NCBI RefSeq assembly: GCF_000576425.1
Contig: NZ_KK070007.1
Coordinates: 1-56,194 of the forward strand
Reading direction: 5' to 3'
Length of the DNA stretch: 56,194 bases
Source: Brachybacterium phenoliresistens
GTDB taxonomy: Bacteria; Actinomycetota; Actinomycetes; Actinomycetales; Dermabacteraceae
Part shown: piece by piece, positions 51,720 through 56,194 of the stretch
Layout of the letters: each line of letters starts with the position of its first letter
Position numbering within the stretch: position 1 is the stretch's first letter
Program-made: the position numbers and the translations under genes
The notes under the pieces: model-generated
What the model saw: the letters and a program-made list of their open reading frames with translations, nothing else
What the model was told of the DNA's origin: nothing
Databases searched by the model: none

Positions 51720-52967
51720 GTGCCGACGATGAAGGAGGTCGCCTCCCGCGCAGGCGTCTCGCTGAAATCGGTCAGCCGCGTGGTCAACGGGCACCCGAAC
51801 ACCAGCGCCGAGGTCCGCGAGAAGGTCGAGCGCGCCATCGCCGAGCTCGGCTGGCGCCCCAACACCCACGCCCGGTCCCTGCGCACGGGGCGGACCGGGC
51901 TGATCGCCCTGTCGGTCCCCGACCTGCGCACCTCCTCCGCCTCGCACCTCGCCCAGGCCCTGGTGAGCGAGGCCGAGCGCCAGGGGCTGCGGGTGGCGAT
52001 CGAACCGTCCCACGGCCGCGCCGAGCGGGTGCGCCGCACGCTGGACGCCTGCGGCGCCTCCTTCGACGCGGTCGTGCACGTGGGCGCCCTGCCCGCCGGG
52101 ATCGACCCCGCCTCCCTGGACCCCGCGCACCCCGTCGTGCTGGTGCGCGCCGCCGAATCCCTCGAGCAGGCCTGGGCCGATGCGCCCCCGGAAGCGGCGG
52201 CCGATGGGCCCGCCCGGGACGCGGCCGACGAGCCCGCCGGAAACGCAGCCGGCGCGACCGGCGGTTCCCGCACGCCGCGCGACGGCGCCGCCGCTGCCTC
52301 CCTGGACAGCGTCGACACCGACTCCGACGCATCGGCCCGGGCCGTCCACCACCACCTGCGCACCGTCGGCCGCTCCCGGGTGGTGATCCTGGGCCGCGAG
52401 GCCGGTGCGGCCGACGGCTTCACCCGCGCCCTCTCCCGCGCCTTCGCCGACGCCCCCGTGCTGCGCCCCTCGCACACCGCCGACCGCGCCGCGGGGCGCG
52501 AGCTGGCCGCACAGGCCCTGGCCGCGGCCCCGGCCTCCGACGCCCTGGTCTGCGCCGAGGACGAGCTGGCCATCGGCGCGCTGTCCCTGCTGCACGAGCG
52601 GGGCATCGCCGTGCCCGGCCGCATCGCCGTCACCGGCCACGGCAACATCGACGACGGCCAGTTCACCACCCCCACCCTGACCACCATCGATCTCGGGCTG
52701 CCGTCCCTGGCCCGGCACGTGGTGGAGCAGGTCCGGGCCCGGCTGGACGGCGACCGCTCCCCGGCCCGGCGCATCGTGCTGCGCGCGCGGATCCTGCGCC
52801 GCGAGTCGACGCTGGGGCTGGGCGGCATCGGCCCGACGGGCGCCGTCGGCGGCGCCGCCGGGATCGACCCCGACCTCGGGCCCGGCTCCGGCTCCGGCCC
52901 GAGCCCCGCTCCCGATCCCGCTGCCGCGGCGGACCGAGGACCCGAGGAGGCGCCATGGCTCGGGTGA
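51720..52967 (+). CDS. LacI-family regulator with low-complexity insertion
   Basis: The 415-residue protein has the LacI helix-turn-helix TMKEVASRAGVSLKSVSRVV and the hinge NTHARSLRTGRTGLIALSVP. The effector domain is interrupted at about 155-205 by an Ala/Asp/Gly-rich segment and followed by a Gly/Pro-rich tail of about 50 residues, making it about 75 residues longer than usual. The start is the GTG at 51720 (GGAGGG upstream), with an ATG at 51729 as alternative. The 3' end overlaps the next LacI gene by 13 bp. Its target is probably the GH127 gene or its own operon. Confidence 0.85.
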   Translation: MPTMKEVASRAGVSLKSVSRVVNGHPNTSAEVREKVERAIAELGWRPNTHARSLRTGRTGLIALSVPDLRTSSASHLAQALVSEAERQGLRVAIEPSHGRAERVRRTLDACGASFDAVVHVGALPAGIDPASLDPAHPVVLVRAAESLEQAWADAPPEAAADGPARDAADEPAGNAAGATGGSRTPRDGAAAASLDSVDTDSDASARAVHHHLRTVGRSRVVILGREAGAADGFTRALSRAFADAPVLRPSHTADRAAGRELAAQALAAAPASDALVCAEDELAIGALSLLHERGIAVPGRIAVTGHGNIDDGQFTTPTLTTIDLGLPSLARHVVEQVRARLDGDRSPARRIVLRARILRRESTLGLGGIGPTGAVGGAAGIDPDLGPGSGSGPSPAPDPAAAADRGPEEAPWLG

Positions 52968-53965
52968 GGCTCGCCGACGTCGCCGCCCGGGCGCGCGTCT
53001 CCACCGCCACCGCCTCCCATGTGCTGCGCGGGGCGCGCAGCGGCGGGACGATCCGCGTCTCGGAGGCGACCCGCGCCGCCGTCCGGCAGGCCGCCGACGA
53101 GCTGGGCTACGTGCCCTCCGCCGCGGCGCGGGGCCTGGCCGCCGGCAGCTCGGGGCGCATCGCCATCATGGTCCCGTACCTGTACAACCCCTACTTCGCC
53201 TACATGGCGCAGACGCTGATCCTCGCCCTCGAGGAGCGGGGCATGACCACCACGCTGCGCCTGGCCCATGACGCCGAGGCGGAGCGGGACGCCGTCCTGG
53301 GCCGCACCACCCGCGACGTCGACGGCATGCTCGTGTGCCCCCACTTCCTCTCCGCCGAGATGCTCGGGGAGGCGCCGGGCCTGCCGGTCGTGCAGGTCGG
53401 CAGCGCGCCCACCGAGGGCATCGACTGCGTCGTGATGGGCGAGGAGGAGGGCATGCGGGCGGCCGTCCGCCATGTCCTCGAGCAGGGGCGGCGGCGCGTC
53501 GCCTACGTCGCGGACCCGTGGATCCCCGACCCGGGCTCGCCACGCTTCACCGGATACCGCACGGCCCTGGCCGAGTTCGGGCTCGACGTCGACCCGGACC
53601 TGCTCATCGAGGGCGCGGACTGGGACCGCCGGGGCTCCGGCCTGGACGCGATGGTGGGCCTGCTGCGCTCGGGCACCCGCTTCGACGCGGCCGTCTGCGT
53701 CAACGACGCGGTCGCGGTCGGCGCGCTGCGCGCCATCTCCCGCGCCGGGCTGCGCGTGCCCGAGGACGTCGCGATCACCGGCTTCGACGACACGGTGGAG
53801 GTCGCCTTCACCAGCCCGCCGCTGACCAGCGTCGACCCCGGCGTGCAGCAGATGGCCGAGCTCGCGGTCGAGCTGCTCGTCGCGCGCCTGGAGGGATCCA
53901 CGGCCCCGGCCGTGCGCGTCTCCGCGCCCCCGCGGCTGATCGTCCGCGCCTCGACCCTCGGCTGA
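52955..53965 (+). CDS. LacI-family regulator upstream of GH127
   Basis: The 336-residue LacI-type protein has the helix-turn-helix RLADVAARARVSTATASHVL and the hinge PSAAARGLAAGSSGRIAIMV. A full effector domain follows, with DDTVEVAFTSPPLTSVDPGV near the C-terminus, as in sugar-responsive repressors. The ATG at 52955 lies inside the 3' end of the preceding LacI gene, with GAGGAGG before it. It is followed by the GH127 gene, whose promoter has an inverted repeat, a reasonable target. Confidence 0.9.
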   Translation: MARVRLADVAARARVSTATASHVLRGARSGGTIRVSEATRAAVRQAADELGYVPSAAARGLAAGSSGRIAIMVPYLYNPYFAYMAQTLILALEERGMTTTLRLAHDAEAERDAVLGRTTRDVDGMLVCPHFLSAEMLGEAPGLPVVQVGSAPTEGIDCVVMGEEEGMRAAVRHVLEQGRRRVAYVADPWIPDPGSPRFTGYRTALAEFGLDVDPDLLIEGADWDRRGSGLDAMVGLLRSGTRFDAAVCVNDAVAVGALRAISRAGLRVPEDVAITGFDDTVEVAFTSPPLTSVDPGVQQMAELAVELLVARLEGSTAPAVRVSAPPRLIVRASTLG

Positions 53966-54044
53966 TCGTCCGCGTCTCGACCCGCGGCTGACGGCGCACC
54001 GACGCAGCACCAGGACGTCACCGACCCCTCGTCCGCCATTCCAT

Positions 54045-54088
54045 CGTTGTGTCCACTATTGACAACGCTTAATCGGATGGCCCAGGAT
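54045..54088 (+). promoter_or_regulatory. Predicted GH127 promoter with overlapping operator
   Basis: A consensus TTGACA (54059-54064) and CAGGAT (54083-54088) are 18 bp apart. An inverted repeat, CGTTGT-N11-ACAACG (54045-54067), overlaps the -35 element and is a candidate operator for one of the two LacI proteins encoded upstream. The GH127 start lies about 30 bp after the -10. Confidence 0.55.
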
Positions 54089-54117
54089 GACGGCGTCCAC
54101 GACACGAGGAGTCACCG

Positions 54118-56139
54118 TTGACCGCTCTGCCCGAAGCAGCCCCCGCGCCCGCCGCCGCCCCGGCGACCGCCGCCGCACCCCGCGTCGCCCCTGCCGTGCC
54201 GCGCGCCGCACGCCCCGAGCAGCGCCGGCTGCCGCTGGATCTGCGCTCCGTCCGCCTGGATCCGGCCGGGGCGCTCGGCGCCTGGCAGGAGCTCAACGCC
54301 GCCGCGACGATCCCGCACTGCATCGCCCAGCTGGAGACCTCCGGCGTGATCGACAACTTCCGCCGCGTGATCGGCGAGTCCGGCGCCCCGCACCGCGGCT
54401 TCGTCTTCGCCGACTCGGATCTGTTCAAGGTCATCGAGGCGGTGGCCTGGGAGATCGGCCGCAGCGGGACGTCCGCGCACGACGCCTGGCTCGACGAGAT
54501 GATCGACCTGGTCCAGCGGGTGCAGGAGCCCTCGGGCTACCTCCACACCTGGATCCAGGGCGTGCACCCCGAGAAGAAGTTCGCCGAGCTGCACTGGGTC
54601 CATGAGATGTACGTGCTGGGCCACTGGCTGCAGGCCGCCATCGCCCTGGACCGCGCCGCCGGCCGCTCCGACCTGCTCGAGGCCGCCATCCGCATGGTCG
54701 ACCTGCTGGACCGCCGCTTCGGCCCCGGCCGCGAGGACGGGATCGACGGCCACCCCGAGATCGAGACGGCCCTGGTGGAGCTGTACCGCCACACCGGCCA
54801 GGAGCGGTTCCTGCGCCTGGCCCAGCACTTCGTGGACCAGCGCGGCCGCGACCTGCTCCCGAACGAGGGCTTCGGCCACCACTACTTCCAGGACCATCTG
54901 CCGGTGCGCGAGGCGGTGGACCCCATCGGCCACGCCGTGCGCCAGCTGTACCTCAACGCCGGCGTCACCGACCTCGTGCTCGAGACCGGCGAGGACTCCC
55001 TCGCCGCGGTGATGCGCGAGCAGTGGGACCGCGTCCACGAGCGCAAGATGTACCTCTCGGGCGCCTTCGGCTCCCGCCACCGCGACGAGTCCTTCGGCAA
55101 CGACTACGAGCTGCCCAGCGACCGCGCCTACGCCGAGACCTGCGCGACCATCGCCGATCTCCACTGGACCTGGCGCCTGAGCCTCGCCGAGCACGACCCC
55201 CGCCACGCCGACGTCATCGAGCGCGAGATCCACAACGCGCTCGCCGCCTCCGTGGACGGGACCGGGCGCCGGTTCTTCTACTCCAACCCCATGCAGCGCC
55301 GCCCCGACCGCTTCTCCGAGGAGAACGCCCCGGCCGAGCGCCAGGAGTGGTACTCCTGCGCCTGCTGCCCGCCGAACATCGCCCGCCTGGTCGCGCAGAT
55401 CAGCAGCTACGTCGCCGCCGTGCGCCCCGCCCGCGACGGCGAGGGCCCCGCGCTCGAGGTGCTGCAGCTGGCCGCGGCGCAGATCGACCTGCCCGCGCAG
55501 ATCGGCTCGGGCACGCTGCACGTGGACACCCGGTACCCCGCCGAGGGCACCGTCCAGCTGCGCCTGGACGGCGAGCTCGCCCCCGGGGCCCGGATCGCCG
55601 TGCGCATCCCCGGCTGGGCGGGCACCGCAGAGGTCACCACGGACGACGGCCGATCGCAGGAGGTCACCGGGGAGTACGTGGAGCTCGAGGCCGGCGAGGC
55701 GCGCTCGGCCCGCATCAGCCTGGACATGACCCCCCGCTGGACCGCGAACCACCCGCGGGTCGACGCCACCCGCGGCTGCCTCGCCCTCGAGCGCGGGCCG
55801 ATCGTCTACTGCCTCGAGCAGGTCGACATGCCCCACGGCCTCGAGGTCGACGACGTCGCCGTCGCGCGCGGCGCGCAGGTCCAGGAGGCCCCCGCCGACG
55901 CCCGGCCGCAGTCCGCCGCCGAGACCGGCGAGGGCGAGACCCGGGCGGCGGCTCCCGGCGCCCCGGCCCTGCGCATCCCCGTGCAGGTCCACGCCGACCG
56001 GGGGCCGCTGATCCGCAGCACCTCGGCCCCGGCCGGCGGCGCGGCCGGCGAGTCCGCCACCGTCACCGCCGTCCCCTTCGCGACCTGGGGCAACCGGGGC
56101 CCCGGCGCGATGCGCATCTGGATCCCCACCGCCGACTGA
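54118..56139 (+). CDS. GH127-family glycosidase (beta-L-arabinofuranosidase type)
   Basis: The 673-residue enzyme matches glycoside hydrolase family 127, in which a zinc-bound cysteine is the nucleophile. Comparing with the Bifidobacterium enzyme HypBA1, the zinc ligands can be read as E340 and C342 (YAETCA) plus C416 and C417 (YSCACCPPN). E324 (HRDESFGNDYELP) is the acid/base. Residues 40-390 form the (alpha/alpha)6 barrel and the remainder beta-sandwich domains. The N-terminal Ala/Pro stretch lacks a hydrophobic core, so the enzyme is probably cytoplasmic. It starts at the TTG at 54118 after GAGGAG. Release of beta-L-arabinofuranose from imported oligosaccharides is the likely role. Confidence 0.9.
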   Translation: MTALPEAAPAPAAAPATAAAPRVAPAVPRAARPEQRRLPLDLRSVRLDPAGALGAWQELNAAATIPHCIAQLETSGVIDNFRRVIGESGAPHRGFVFADSDLFKVIEAVAWEIGRSGTSAHDAWLDEMIDLVQRVQEPSGYLHTWIQGVHPEKKFAELHWVHEMYVLGHWLQAAIALDRAAGRSDLLEAAIRMVDLLDRRFGPGREDGIDGHPEIETALVELYRHTGQERFLRLAQHFVDQRGRDLLPNEGFGHHYFQDHLPVREAVDPIGHAVRQLYLNAGVTDLVLETGEDSLAAVMREQWDRVHERKMYLSGAFGSRHRDESFGNDYELPSDRAYAETCATIADLHWTWRLSLAEHDPRHADVIEREIHNALAASVDGTGRRFFYSNPMQRRPDRFSEENAPAERQEWYSCACCPPNIARLVAQISSYVAAVRPARDGEGPALEVLQLAAAQIDLPAQIGSGTLHVDTRYPAEGTVQLRLDGELAPGARIAVRIPGWAGTAEVTTDDGRSQEVTGEYVELEAGEARSARISLDMTPRWTANHPRVDATRGCLALERGPIVYCLEQVDMPHGLEVDDVAVARGAQVQEAPADARPQSAAETGEGETRAAAPGAPALRIPVQVHADRGPLIRSTSAPAGGAAGESATVTAVPFATWGNRGPGAMRIWIPTAD

Positions 56140-56146
56140 CCGCCTC

Positions 56147-56172
56147 GCCGGCGGCGGCACCCCGCCGCCGGC
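56147..56172 (+). terminator. Terminator after GH127
   Basis: GCCGGCGGCGG (56147-56157) pairs perfectly with CCGCCGCCGGC (56162-56172) with a 4-nt loop, 8 bp after the stop. Nothing further is seen up to the window end. Confidence 0.65.
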
Positions 56173-56194
56173 CTGACAGCCCGCCGGGACCGGC

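Noticed and set aside
54118..54220. Signal peptide at the N-terminus of the GH127 enzyme
   Set aside because: The stretch is Ala/Pro-rich but lacks an early positive charge and a continuous hydrophobic core.

Overview
The window is very GC-rich DNA with almost back-to-back genes, many GTG/TTG starts, ATGA or GTGA stop-start overlaps and GGAGG-type ribosome binding sites. The proteins fit a Gram-positive actinobacterium: sugar ABC importers without an encoded ATPase, Tat-type leaders and many LacI, ROK and PadR regulators. A Micrococcales relative such as Brachybacterium is my best guess; this is inference, since there is no rRNA or other phylogenetic marker here. I saw no tRNA or rRNA genes, CRISPR array, insertion sequence or phage genes.

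Layout. 1-7.7 kb: a methyltransferase, an inverted repeat array, the KDPG aldolase-KDG kinase pair (end of uronic-acid catabolism), a Tat-exported metallophosphatase with a beta-propeller, aquaporin Z and a ROK repressor. 7.9-15.9 kb: a sugar ABC importer (two permeases and a lipoprotein), two Gfo/Idh/MocA oxidoreductases and a Tat-exported GxGYxYP protein. 16-27.8 kb: a sulfatase region with a formylglycine-generating enzyme (FGE) coupled to two DUF202 membrane proteins, PadR-sulfatase-MFS, then GPH symporter-LacI-sulfatase, facing a third, paralogous sulfatase. 27.9-38 kb: a monooxygenase, a YjbR protein, a large RND exporter with a coiled-coil insertion, a NarL-type two-component system, an acyltransferase and a DMT permease. 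38-48 kb, all on the minus strand: lipoprotein-permease-permease-ThuA-Gfo/Idh-LacI followed by a heterodimeric ABC exporter. 48-56 kb: TetR plus an ABC exporter, two overlapping LacI genes and a GH127 glycosidase.

How it may work together. Much of the window looks built for taking up and dismantling decorated, probably sulfated and arabinofuranose-containing, glycans. The three sulfatases carry the Cys-type CxPxR motif that FGE converts to formylglycine. None of them, nor FGE, nor the GH127 enzyme, has a recognisable signal peptide. Desulfation therefore probably happens in the cytoplasm after import by the MFS, GPH or ABC transporters. Oxidoreductases of the Gfo/Idh family and the KDG/KDPG steps could then process the released sugars. 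The substrate cannot be read from the sequence.

The observations I would follow first are: an FGE whose own N-terminus contains a CxPxR motif; the FGE-DUF202-DUF202 operon; a heterodimeric ABC exporter with exactly complementary degenerate ATP sites; a coiled-coil insertion in the RND pump; a long palindromic element present twice; and a hairpin covering the start of the third sulfatase.
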